Part shown: in pieces, positions 1 through 7,097 of the stretch
How the letters are laid out: every line of letters begins with the position of its first letter
Numbering within the stretch: position 1 is the first letter of the stretch
Source of the DNA: UBA4675 sp964601265
Lineage (GTDB): Bacteria > Bacillota > Clostridia > Christensenellales > Borkfalkiaceae
NCBI GenBank assembly: GCA_964601265.1
Contig: CAZRMT010000039.1
Location: 1 to 11,207, forward strand
Direction: 5' to 3'
Length of the DNA stretch: 11,207 nt
Made by a program: the position numbers and the translations under genes
The notes under the pieces: model-generated
Seen by the model: the letters and a program-made list of their open reading frames with translations, nothing else
What the model was told of the DNA's origin: nothing
Database searches by the model: none

Positions 1-983
1 GAATCAGCCATTACGGCAACGTTGTAACCCATATCCCTATAATACTCGGCTATGGTAATTCCCGTGTAAATAGAAGCTTCTCTCGCCGCAACGGGCATAT
101 CGGAAGTATTTGCTATAAGCACCGTCCTTTTCATTAACGGCTCGCCCGTTTTGGGGTCTTTTAGTTCGGGGAATTCGTTTAAAACGTCGGTCATTTCGTT
201 TCCACGCTCTCCGCAACCGATATATACTATAATATCTGCGTCCGCCCATTTTGCAAGCTGGTGCTGAACGACGGTTTTACCGCTTCCGAAAGGACCGGGG
301 ACGGCGGCAACTCCGCCTCGCGCAATGGGGAACAGCGTATCTATTACCCTTTGCCCCGTAATCATAGGCTTATTAGGCGTAAGCTTTTCTTTATAAGGTC
401 TGCCCGTTCTGACAGGCCACTTGGTTAGCATTGTTACGTTTACGTAATTTTTACCGTCGAAAATAACAGCAACCGTTTCTTCTATATTGAACTCGCCCTC
501 AAAAATCTTTTCTACCGTTCCGCCAACTCCGTTTGGAACCATAATTTTATGCAAGACGATTTCCGTTTCTTGTACGGTACCCAAAACGTCGCCCGCAACG
601 ACTTTATCCCCGACTTTTACCGTCGGCGTAAACTGCCACTTTTTTTCGTGATTAAGATTAGTTACGTTTACCCCGCGGGAAATTCTGCTACCGTATTTAT
701 AATAAAGCGTTTCAAGCGGACGCTGAATTCCGTCGAATATCCCCGTTAAAAGCCCCGGAGCAAGCTCGACGGAAAGTTGTTCGCCCGTGGAATAAACGGG
801 CTCGCCCGCACCAAGCCCCGCAGTTTCTTCGTAAACCTGAATGGAAGCTTTATCTCCTCTTAACTCTATAATTTCGCCAATTAAACCCTTGTCCGATACC
901 CTTACGACGTCGAACATTTTAGCGTCGCCCATATTTTCCGCAATAATAAGCGGACCTGACACTTTTACGGTTTTTCCTGCCAT
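1..983 (-). CDS. ntpA: V/A-type ATP synthase catalytic subunit A (partial, C-terminal part outside the window)
   Basis: This is the nucleotide-hydrolysing subunit of the cytoplasmic V1 head, which alternates with subunit B in an A3B3 ring. The window holds 327 complete codons from the ATG at 983; family members have about 590 residues, so roughly the last 45% lies beyond the left edge. The protein opens with the usual N-terminal beta-barrel (VSGPLIIAENM, residues 8-18). The insertion typical of A subunits follows at about 115-190. The Walker A loop GPFGSGKT is at 230-237, followed by GCGERGNEMTD (256-266) and NTSDMPVAAREASIYTG (292-308), all closely matching Enterococcus hirae NtpA. A GAGGAG ribosome site precedes the ATG. 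The gene lies 14 bp after subunit F, and no frameshift or stop is visible. The identification is very secure; only the missing 3' part is unseen. Confidence 0.97.
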   Translation of the reverse strand, partial: MAGKTVKVSGPLIIAENMGDAKMFDVVRVSDKGLIGEIIELRGDKASIQVYEETAGLGAGEPVYSTGEQLSVELAPGLLTGIFDGIQRPLETLYYKYGSRISRGVNVTNLNHEKKWQFTPTVKVGDKVVAGDVLGTVQETEIVLHKIMVPNGVGGTVEKIFEGEFNIEETVAVIFDGKNYVNVTMLTKWPVRTGRPYKEKLTPNKPMITGQRVIDTLFPIARGGVAAVPGPFGSGKTVVQHQLAKWADADIIVYIGCGERGNEMTDVLNEFPELKDPKTGEPLMKRTVLIANTSDMPVAAREASIYTGITIAEYYRDMGYNVAVMAD

Positions 984-997
984 TATATTCTCCTCAA

Positions 998-1315
998 TCA
1001 ATTATTAAATAAAATATCTACGCCTAACGCCTTATCCATTGCCTTTTTCAAAACTTCCGTGCCGTAGCCCGTTTTTCCGTTTTTAGACGGAATAACCAAC
1101 ACCACGGGATAAGGGTTTTCGTCAAACACCTTTAATAAATCCGCAATATCTTTTGCAAACTGCTCGGTAACGAAAATAACGGAATAATCGTTAGCTATTT
1201 TCTTTAATTGTTTTTCACACGATTTTCCGTCGTCAACCTTGTATGCGTCTACGCCGACCGCCTTAAAAACGGTTATGCTGTCGCCGTCGCCGACTATCGC
1301 TATTTTTCCGTCCAT
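998..1315 (-). CDS. ntpF: V/A-type ATP synthase subunit F (central stalk)
   Basis: This small 105-residue protein belongs to the rotor shaft of the V1 part, where it binds subunit D and helps couple rotation to catalysis. The family signs are the N-terminal Rossmann-like strand KIAIVGDGDSITVFKAVG (4-21), the central VIFVTEQFAKDI (46-57), and the C-terminal helix region GYGTEVLKKAMDKALGVDIL (83-102). Length is normal for the family. The start is the ATG at 1315, one base after the stop of subunit C, with an AGAAGGG ribosome site lying in the end of that gene. The symbol follows the common naming in which F is the shaft subunit; in the original E. hirae scheme this gene is called ntpG. Its place between C and A is the expected one. 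Confidence 0.95.
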   Translation of the reverse strand: MDGKIAIVGDGDSITVFKAVGVDAYKVDDGKSCEKQLKKIANDYSVIFVTEQFAKDIADLLKVFDENPYPVVLVIPSKNGKTGYGTEVLKKAMDKALGVDILFNN

Positions 1316-1316
1316 T

Positions 1317-2243
1317 TTACACCCTTCTAAATCTTTGCCTAATCTGTTCCTCGTTTAAGCCCGCAAGTTTGCCCGAAAATAAAATGCTGACGTTTTTGTT
1401 TTCGTTTATACGCCGTAAAACGTACCACACGAACGGCTCACAGCCCGACAAAGTGTATTTTCTATCCGAAAAAATCTTTAATCTTTCCTCTTCAGCTTGC
1501 TTTTCGGCTTGTACTAACCCTTTTTCTATCGCTATTTTGCCTAAATTCTTTAACGAACCTAACCCATTTATTCTCTCGGATAAATTTTTTTCTTCGTCGG
1601 CAAACGACAGAAAACTCTCTTTCGGTAAACTGCCTTTTAATAGTTTTTGAGAGCTTTCCGCAAAATTTTTCGTCCTTAAAACTTTAAGCACGTTATGCGT
1701 GTCGGCTTCCTTTTTTATTAAGTCCCTTAAAAGCTTTTTCTTTACCCTAGACAAAAGGTCGATATAATAGTACCTTAAAAAAACTTCGCCTATAAACGCC
1801 CCGTCGGGATTTGGCTCGGTTTTAATTTCGTTAACGCATTTTTGCATATGGGTAGGAAGAGAACCTCCGAGATAGTTTTCTTTTAAAAAAGCAACCTCGT
1901 AAAGCCCCTCTTGCCCGAATAACAAATTCTCGTTAAGTCCGCCTATATCGCTTTTAACGATAGCTTTTAGGTTTTCGTAATCGTATTTTAACAAGAAAAA
2001 CGCTTTTTCGCTTTCGCTCGGAGCGAACTCCGTTATAAATGACAAAAGTTGACGCTCGTTAAAGGCGATAAGCTTTTTATAGTCTTCTTCGCCGTTAGCT
2101 TCGTTACCCTGTCCGTAAGGCAAATCGCTTAATTGCTTAAAAATTTCTTTTGCGGAAAGCGTTGCCATTGCGTCGAGTTTATCCGACAGTAAAGTAGTTT
2201 CTCTTACGGCGATAACGCCGTTTACGTAATCGCTACCGTTCAT
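1317..2243 (-). CDS. ntpC: V/A-type ATP synthase subunit C (AC39/d family)
   Basis: This 308-residue protein of the AC39/subunit d family is the soluble socket that joins the central stalk to the membrane c-ring. It is mostly helical with no membrane segment or signal peptide. Recognisable family signs are YDYENLKAIVKS (87-98), where members keep a D-x-x-N-L-K pattern, and the C-terminal block that begins with EPFVWYVLRR and ends with SGKLAGLNEEQIRQR. Family members are usually about 320-350 residues, so it is slightly short but intact. It starts at the ATG at 2243, overlapping the end of subunit E by 11 bp, with a GAGGG ribosome site inside that gene. The overlap implies translational coupling. 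The call rests on motif recall plus its operon position between E and F. Confidence 0.93.
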   Translation of the reverse strand: MNGSDYVNGVIAVRETTLLSDKLDAMATLSAKEIFKQLSDLPYGQGNEANGEEDYKKLIAFNERQLLSFITEFAPSESEKAFFLLKYDYENLKAIVKSDIGGLNENLLFGQEGLYEVAFLKENYLGGSLPTHMQKCVNEIKTEPNPDGAFIGEVFLRYYYIDLLSRVKKKLLRDLIKKEADTHNVLKVLRTKNFAESSQKLLKGSLPKESFLSFADEEKNLSERINGLGSLKNLGKIAIEKGLVQAEKQAEEERLKIFSDRKYTLSGCEPFVWYVLRRINENKNVSILFSGKLAGLNEEQIRQRFRRV

Positions 2244-2817
2244 CGCTTCCCTCGAATAATTTCAACGCAATATCGCCCAAATGCTCGTTTTTGTCCTCGT
2301 CAAGCAACGCTTTAATAGATAACGCCGTGTCCGTTTTCTTCCCCGATAAAATTATTTCGTCGGGATTTTCGGGCAACCTTTCGGATAAAACGAGATTTTT
2401 TTCTTTAAAGAATTTCTCGTCCTTTACCTTTTTACAAAACGATAAGTTTTTCCCGATTAACACTTCGTCGCCGTTTCTAGCGTTTTGATTTATTAAGCGA
2501 CTAAAAAACCCGTAAAGTTCTTTATCCGAACTCTTCATAATGATTTCGCCCGCAAGCTTGTACACGTCGTCGAGAATTTCACGCTTGGCTTTAAGCGCTA
2601 TCTTGTTAGCGTCCAGCCTTGTTTGAGCTTGTCTTTTTTCCGAAATTTCATTACACAAAGCCAAAGTTTTTGCCTTTTCTTCCGAAAAATGCTTTTCGGC
2701 TTTTTCACGAGCCTCGGCAAGGTTTTGTTCGGCTCTTTCACGAGCGGACTTTATTATTTCTTCCGCTTCTATTTTAGCGTCGAAAAGAATTTTGTTTATT
2801 ATATCCTGCTTGCTCAT
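2233..2817 (-). CDS. ntpE: V/A-type ATP synthase subunit E (peripheral stalk)
   Basis: This 194-residue protein forms the peripheral stalk (stator) together with the G/H subunit, tying the V1 head to the membrane subunit I. Residues 1 to about 95 form a long charged helix rich in alanine, glutamate and lysine, which fits the right-handed coiled coil of the stalk. Residues from about 100 on form the globular head-binding domain, including the strand GDEVLIG (116-122) and the end GDIALKLFEG (181-190). The start is the ATG at 2817, one base after the stop of subunit K. No Shine-Dalgarno sequence is visible ahead of it, so translation probably depends on ribosomes finishing subunit K. Charge pattern, length and position make the call secure. 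Confidence 0.93.
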   Translation of the reverse strand: MSKQDIINKILFDAKIEAEEIIKSARERAEQNLAEAREKAEKHFSEEKAKTLALCNEISEKRQAQTRLDANKIALKAKREILDDVYKLAGEIIMKSSDKELYGFFSRLINQNARNGDEVLIGKNLSFCKKVKDEKFFKEKNLVLSERLPENPDEIILSGKKTDTALSIKALLDEDKNEHLGDIALKLFEGSDER

Positions 2818-2818
2818 A

Positions 2819-3250
2819 TTAGATTATCATTATAGAAATAACGAGCGCCAAAATTGCGTAGAACTCTATCATTGCGGGGAAAAGCAATAATTTACCCGAC
2901 AAGGAATCTTCTTTTGCAACCGTATAAATACAGCTTACCGCGCTTTTGCCTTGGAATATAGCCGAAATAAAACCGACTATGGTTAAAGGCAAGCAAGAAG
3001 CGAATAACTTCCAACCCTCGGCAACGGTTAACGCTCCGATAGAACCCGAACCGATTACGCCTAATACGAATCCGTAAATTCCTTGCGTTGCGGGAAGAAG
3101 CACTAAAAGCATGACTTTACCGAATAGTTTCGGTTTTTCGCTTAACACGCCCGAAGCGGCCGTACCCGTTTTAAGCAACCCTATACAAGAACCGAATCCG
3201 CACATTATAACGCAAAGCCCAAGTCCTATAACACCGATTATGTTTCCCAT
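2819..3250 (-). CDS. ntpK: V/A-type ATP synthase subunit K (c-ring proteolipid), probably Na+-binding
   Basis: This 143-residue membrane protein forms the rotating ion-carrying ring. It has four hydrophobic helices at about 4-27, 45-70, 82-105 and 117-142, meaning two fused hairpins as in E. hirae NtpK (156 residues). Only the second hairpin has the ion-binding glutamate, E129 in PAMIEFYA. The residues that hold Na+ in the E. hirae ring (L61, T64, Q65, Q110, E139) line up with L52, T55 and Q56 in LLPATQG, Q100 in FQGKSA, and E129. All five are kept, which points to Na+ and not H+ as the coupling ion; this is an inference. The start is the ATG at 3250 with a GGAGG site nine bases ahead. The gene sits 23 bp after subunit I. 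Confidence 0.96.
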   Translation of the reverse strand: MGNIIGVIGLGLCVIMCGFGSCIGLLKTGTAASGVLSEKPKLFGKVMLLVLLPATQGIYGFVLGVIGSGSIGALTVAEGWKLFASCLPLTIVGFISAIFQGKSAVSCIYTVAKEDSLSGKLLLFPAMIEFYAILALVISIMII

Positions 3251-3273
3251 TTTTTATTTCCTCCGAAATTTTT

Positions 3274-5196
3274 TTATTTTATTTGAACAGAATAAACTCT
3301 GTTGTAACCCAAAGGTTTAAACAATTCTCCCTCTCCCTCGAAAAATCTGGAAAAGAATTCTACGTACTGTAAGCGAGAATCGTGAATGTATGCGCCGAGC
3401 AATCCCATTGCAAGGTTAAAGGCGTGTCCGATAACGAACAGACATACCGCGCCGATTATCCAAACGAAATTGTACGACAAAGTAAAGTAATGAATGAAAT
3501 CTACGCAATAATCGCTTACAAGTCCGCCTAATATCACGCCCGAAAGCATCATTCCGTAAAGTCTTGCGTAACTCAAAATATCCGACAAGAAGTTTATCAC
3601 TCCGTATATTGCGCTAAACCCTTTCGTAAACTTTCCGAAAAATTTTTCTTTTCTTCCCGCAAACAAAACGGCAACGCCAAGCGAAATAACCAAAACGTAA
3701 ACGCTAGGCATAGTCAGTTTATCCATACCGAATTTATCCGTTTTCGCAACGATAAGCATACCGAGCCCTATCATAAAAAAGCCCCAAACTATTCCGTCTA
3801 TCAGTCCGTCGAAAAAGTTGCCCCTTCTCCACTCCTGCACGGCTTTACAGATATAGCCGACGGTTAAATGAAGCACGCCCAACAACATAGATATAACGAG
3901 GTTTGCGGGAACTCTTATACCAAGAAAAGCCCAGTAAGCGTATCTCGGGTCGGGCATAACGGCTTTATAAAAAGGTAACGCTAGTCCGAAATAGGAATTA
4001 AAAAGTATTCCCCATAGCATTGCAAATATTCCGCCGTAACCTATTACCCAAAACAGTCTTGTAATTCCGTTATCTCTTTTGCCGTTTTTATAATGCACCA
4101 CGAAAGCGATTATTATCATAAGCACTCCGTATGCAAAATCCGCAGTGATATATCCTAAAAACAACGAAAAGAATATAGACATTATAGTGTTCGGGTCGAA
4201 CTCTCTATACGAGGGCGGTGAATACAAATTCGTAACGCTTTCAAAGTTTTTAATAACCTTGTTGTTTTTCATTAAAACGGGGACTTGGTCGTCCTCCGAC
4301 GGCGTAGAAAATTCGTAATACAAATTTTTCTTTTCGCCCAAAACGCTTTCCACACTTTCCGCTTTTTCGGTAGGAACGAACGCTTTAAAAGAAAAAGTCG
4401 ATTCCGTATAGCTCATTTTTTCGCTCGACTCGTTTTTTTCTTGAACGAATAAAAGATAATCGTAAAAAACTTTTAGCTCGTCGGTTCGCTTGGAAAGCTC
4501 TTTTAAAAGTTCTTCGTCCCTAGCTATATCGGATTTTATCTTTTCTTTTTCCGCTTGTATTTCTCTTAACCCGTTTTTACCGTTGCCCTGAACAAACGGA
4601 CAACTTTTAAAGGCGTTTGCGGTTAAAATTTCTTCAACCTGCCTTTCTTCATCTTTACCGCAAAGAACGAATACGGGTTGCTCACCGGTCGTTGCGTCGT
4701 ATAAAAAGTAGTCGGCTTGCGTTATCCCCGCAAAAACGATTTTAAAGTTTTCTGCACGCTCCTTTTTAACGCTACCGAAAAAAGTTTTGAACTTTTTAAG
4801 CGTAAAAGCAGAAAAATCTCTGTCTATATTACCGTAAACGGTCATTTCTTCTTCTTTTTCGCAAGTTTTTTCAAGTAAAACTTTATTCTTTTTTATATTC
4901 TCGTCAAGCTCTATAACTTCCTGTACGACTTTTAAAAGAAAACTTTCTTTTTGAGAATAAGACATAAACTCGTTGTAGCCGACCGACAAATAATCGCTTT
5001 TGGAATAAGCTTGCAATATGCCTATTACCTTTTCGACTTCGTCAAGATTTCCCCTTTCAAAAAAAGTTTCCTTTTTTTCGTTTTCGGTTTTGTCTACTAT
5101 TTCAACGGCTCCCGTTTTTTGTAAAAGATTTAAAATCTCGTCTTTTTCCGAAGTCATTCCGACAAGCTCGAGCTTTTTCATTTCGGCTATTGCCAA
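3274..5196 (-). CDS. ntpI: V/A-type ATP synthase subunit I (subunit a, membrane stator)
   Basis: This 640-residue protein is the membrane stator that forms the ion path against the c-ring. Residues 1 to about 330 are a cytoplasmic, coiled-coil-rich arm that holds the peripheral stalks. From about 335 to 605 there are some eight hydrophobic segments. Two arginines expected to face the ring glutamate are visible: R545 in FLSDILSYARLYG and R608 in HDSRLQYVEF. Length is close to the E. hirae protein (664). The start is a TTG at 5196: a strong GGGAGG lies eight bases ahead of it, whereas the next ATG (residue 6) would be 23 bases away. The first ten bases overlap the end of the upstream G/H gene. 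Family identity is very secure, and the TTG start is well supported. Confidence 0.96.
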   Translation of the reverse strand: MAIAEMKKLELVGMTSEKDEILNLLQKTGAVEIVDKTENEKKETFFERGNLDEVEKVIGILQAYSKSDYLSVGYNEFMSYSQKESFLLKVVQEVIELDENIKKNKVLLEKTCEKEEEMTVYGNIDRDFSAFTLKKFKTFFGSVKKERAENFKIVFAGITQADYFLYDATTGEQPVFVLCGKDEERQVEEILTANAFKSCPFVQGNGKNGLREIQAEKEKIKSDIARDEELLKELSKRTDELKVFYDYLLFVQEKNESSEKMSYTESTFSFKAFVPTEKAESVESVLGEKKNLYYEFSTPSEDDQVPVLMKNNKVIKNFESVTNLYSPPSYREFDPNTIMSIFFSLFLGYITADFAYGVLMIIIAFVVHYKNGKRDNGITRLFWVIGYGGIFAMLWGILFNSYFGLALPFYKAVMPDPRYAYWAFLGIRVPANLVISMLLGVLHLTVGYICKAVQEWRRGNFFDGLIDGIVWGFFMIGLGMLIVAKTDKFGMDKLTMPSVYVLVISLGVAVLFAGRKEKFFGKFTKGFSAIYGVINFLSDILSYARLYGMMLSGVILGGLVSDYCVDFIHYFTLSYNFVWIIGAVCLFVIGHAFNLAMGLLGAYIHDSRLQYVEFFSRFFEGEGELFKPLGYNRVYSVQIK

Positions 5197-5501
5197 TTTT
5201 TAATCCTCCCTACGATTTCGTCCGCTAAATCTTTTTCTTTTTTTTGACACTTTTCTTTTAAATAATCTAAACGCTTTTTTTGTTCGCTTAAAAAGTTAGA
5301 AGCGTCTTCTTCCGCTTTTTGATAAGCCATAGCCAAACTGTCTTTTTTGTCTTGACGGGCGTTTTCCACCGATTCTTTTACAACGGCTTCACACTTGCGG
5401 AGATTTTCCTCCGACAAGGCCTCCGCCTCCGCTTTGGCTTTTGATATTATCTCTTTGGCGGATTGCTCCGCATTTATTATTTCGTCGATTAAATCGGTCA
5501 T
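5187..5501 (-). CDS. ntpG: V/A-type ATP synthase subunit G/H (peripheral stalk)
   Basis: This 104-residue, almost wholly helical protein has no hydrophobic segment. It is rich in alanine, glutamate and lysine (SAKEIISKAKAEAEALSEEN, residues 14-33), as expected for the stalk partner of subunit E, with which it forms the stator coiled coil. It is the first V-ATPase gene of the operon, which is where E. hirae carries the same small subunit under the name ntpF; other schemes call it G or H. The start is the ATG at 5501 with GGAGAG just upstream, 11 bp after the pyruvate kinase stop. The sequence is low in complexity, so the call rests on size, composition and position more than on exact motifs. 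Confidence 0.87.
   Translation of the reverse strand: MTDLIDEIINAEQSAKEIISKAKAEAEALSEENLRKCEAVVKESVENARQDKKDSLAMAYQKAEEDASNFLSEQKKRLDYLKEKCQKKEKDLADEIVGRIKNWQ
5205..5210 (-). promoter_or_regulatory. Ribosome binding site deciding the TTG start of subunit I
   Basis: On the minus strand GGGAGG is followed by eight bases and then TTG. This spacing is ideal for the TTG at 5196-5194 and too long (23 bases) for the first in-frame ATG. The site lies inside the last codons of the G/H gene. Confidence 0.85.
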
Positions 5502-5512
5502 ATTTCTCTCCG

Positions 5513-6922
5513 TTAAACCGTTTCTATTTTTATTAAATTAGTGTTCCCCGATTGGTGCATTTGTCCGCCCGTAATTACGAACAAATCGCCTTTCTTTAAA
5601 TTAAAATGATTTTTAGCAAGCTCCTTGGCGTGATAGAACAAAACTTCTACCGACGGATATTCTTCCGTTAAAACGGGCGTAACGCCCCAAGAAAGGGCAA
5701 GCCTTCTCCACACCTTTTCGTCTACCGTAACGCCGATTATATCCGTGGGCGAACGGAAACGGGAAACCATTCTCGCAGTGGTACCCGAAAGCGAACACAC
5801 GACTACCGCCTTTGCGTTTATGTCTATCGCCATTTGACACGTTGCGTGCGATATTGCGTCCAAAGTGTTTTTTATTGTGAATTGATACGCCTTAAAACGC
5901 TTGTTGTAGTGAATGTTTCTTTCCGTTTCTTCGCAAATTTTGCTCATTGTCTGCACGGTTAAAACGGGATATTTACCCATTGCCGTTTCACCCGAAAGCA
6001 TAACCGCGCTGGTTCCGTCGTATACGGCGTTCGCTACATCCGAAATCTCCGCTCTCGTCGGGCGGGCGTTGGTTATCATAGACTCCAACATTTCCGTTGC
6101 GGTTATAACCCTTTTACCGAGCAGTCTGCATTTTGTAATTATCAGTTTTTGTATGGCTGGAAGTTTTTCAAAGGCAATTTCTACGCCCATATCTCCCCTG
6201 CCTATCATAATACCGCTACACTCCGAGCAAATATCTTCTATATTGTCCACGCCGAAACTGTTTTCTATTTTGGCTATTATCTCTATATCCGCTCCGCCGT
6301 TCGCGTTTATAAACTCTTTAACGTCTAATAAATCTTGCTTGCAAGACACGAACGAACAAGCGATAAAATCTACTCCGTTTTTTATTCCGAATAAAATATC
6401 CGACTTGTCTTGTTCGCTTAAATAAACTTGTTTTAACATTTTATCGGGGAAAGCTAAACTCTTTCTGTTAGAAATAACTCCGCCCACTTCCGTAACCGTT
6501 TCTATATCGTTTCCGTTTATCTTGGTTACTCTGAATTTTGAAAGACCGTTGTTTACGAGTATTATATCGCCCTCGGTAAGCTCTTTTGCAAGATTTTCGT
6601 AACTTACCGACACCCTTTGCTCGTCGCCGATAATTTTTTCCGTGGTAAAAATGAATTTATCACCCTCTTTTTTTTCGACGCTACCGTTTTCAAAAAGCCC
6701 TAAACGAAATTCGGGACCTTTTGTGTCTAACATTATAGCGATAGGTTTTTTGAGTTTATCTCTCACCCTTTTTATCATATCTATCTTTTTTTGATGTTCT
6801 TCGTGCGTGCCGTGAGAAAAGTTTAAACGGGCAACGTTTAATCCCGCTAAACAAAGCTGTTCAAACACCTTTTCGTCCTGACTGGACGGTCCTATCGTAC
6901 ATACAATTTTAGTTTTTCTCAT
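5513..6922 (-). CDS. pyk: Pyruvate kinase
   Basis: This enzyme catalyses the last step of glycolysis, phosphoenolpyruvate plus ADP to pyruvate plus ATP, in the cytoplasm. With the ATG at 6922 it has 469 residues, the short form without the extra C-terminal PEP-utiliser domain of Bacillus enzymes. The N-terminal TKIVCTIGPSS and LNVARLNFSHG (28-38) hold substrate and K+ ligands R32, N34 and S36. DTKGPE (66-71) has glutamate at the position that marks K+-dependent enzymes. IIAKIEN (215-221) holds the catalytic lysine K218, and GRGDMGVE (241-248) the metal-binding D244. The C-terminal regulatory domain ends at 469. The signature reads ATEMLESM (275-282), with E where Q is common. The start is fixed by AGAAGG five bases upstream; the open frame runs 42 codons further but through promoter DNA. 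Pyk heads the V-ATPase operon, with an 11 bp gap to the next gene. Confidence 0.97.
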   Translation of the reverse strand: MRKTKIVCTIGPSSQDEKVFEQLCLAGLNVARLNFSHGTHEEHQKKIDMIKRVRDKLKKPIAIMLDTKGPEFRLGLFENGSVEKKEGDKFIFTTEKIIGDEQRVSVSYENLAKELTEGDIILVNNGLSKFRVTKINGNDIETVTEVGGVISNRKSLAFPDKMLKQVYLSEQDKSDILFGIKNGVDFIACSFVSCKQDLLDVKEFINANGGADIEIIAKIENSFGVDNIEDICSECSGIMIGRGDMGVEIAFEKLPAIQKLIITKCRLLGKRVITATEMLESMITNARPTRAEISDVANAVYDGTSAVMLSGETAMGKYPVLTVQTMSKICEETERNIHYNKRFKAYQFTIKNTLDAISHATCQMAIDINAKAVVVCSLSGTTARMVSRFRSPTDIIGVTVDEKVWRRLALSWGVTPVLTEEYPSVEVLFYHAKELAKNHFNLKKGDLFVITGGQMHQSGNTNLIKIETV

Positions 6923-6927
6923 TATAT

Positions 6928-6935
6928 CCTTCTCC
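6928..6935 (-). promoter_or_regulatory. Ribosome binding site deciding the pyk start
   Basis: GGAGAAGG precedes the ATG at 6922 by five bases. An earlier in-frame ATG (6937) has no such site in front, and a start at 7048 would lie upstream of the probable promoter. The 6922 start also gives the standard N-terminus MRKTKIVCTIGPSS. Confidence 0.85.
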
Positions 6936-6965
6936 ATTATATTTAAACTGACTTTTACCAGAATA

Positions 6966-6994
6966 AATATAACATATTTTACCGTTAAAAACAA
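6966..6994 (-). promoter_or_regulatory. Promoter of the pyk-V-ATPase operon
   Basis: On the minus strand TTGTTT (6989-6994) and TATATT (6966-6971) are separated by 17 bases, with TG one base ahead of the -10 box (extended -10). Transcription would start near 6959, giving a leader of about 37 bases. The -35 box is only a half match, so strength or activation cannot be judged. Confidence 0.65.
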
Positions 6995-7041
6995 GTGATA
7001 TGAAAAAATCAAAAAAAAATAAAAAATTTTACGAAAAAACG

Positions 7042-7069
7042 TTGACAAACTTTTTTTTAGTGGTATAAT
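7042..7069 (+). promoter_or_regulatory. Promoter of hsp20
   Basis: A perfect -35 box TTGACA (7042-7047) and a perfect -10 box TATAAT (7064-7069) are 16 bases apart, with TG one base ahead of the -10 box. Transcription should start near 7076, inside the adjacent operator. Such a strong promoter fits a gene held down by a repressor in normal growth. Confidence 0.9.
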
Positions 7070-7070
7070 A

Positions 7071-7097
7071 TTAGCAGTTAAAGGTTGAGAGTGCTAG
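7071..7097 (+). promoter_or_regulatory. CIRCE-like operator (probable HrcA site)
   Basis: TTAGCAGTT (7071-7079), nine bases, then GAGTGCTAG (7089-7097) matches the CIRCE consensus TTAGCACTC-N9-GAGTGCTAA at 7 of 9 and 8 of 9 positions, with the exact nine-base spacer. It begins just after the -10 box and covers the expected transcription start, the usual place for HrcA repression of heat shock genes. The hrcA gene itself is not in the window. Confidence 0.82.

Noticed and set aside
1..983. Subunit A as a broken gene
   Set aside because: The frame is open to the window edge and every expected motif is present, so it is cut only by the window.
5913..6425. A 170-codon open frame on the plus strand inside pyk
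   Set aside because: It is fully antisense to the conserved pyruvate kinase frame, has no ribosome site or promoter, and gives a low-complexity sequence with no family signs.
6923..7048. A 42-residue N-terminal extension of pyruvate kinase starting at 7048
   Set aside because: The extension is AT-driven and hydrophobic, crosses the probable pyk promoter, and lacks a ribosome site; the start at 6922 has a strong one and the standard N-terminus.
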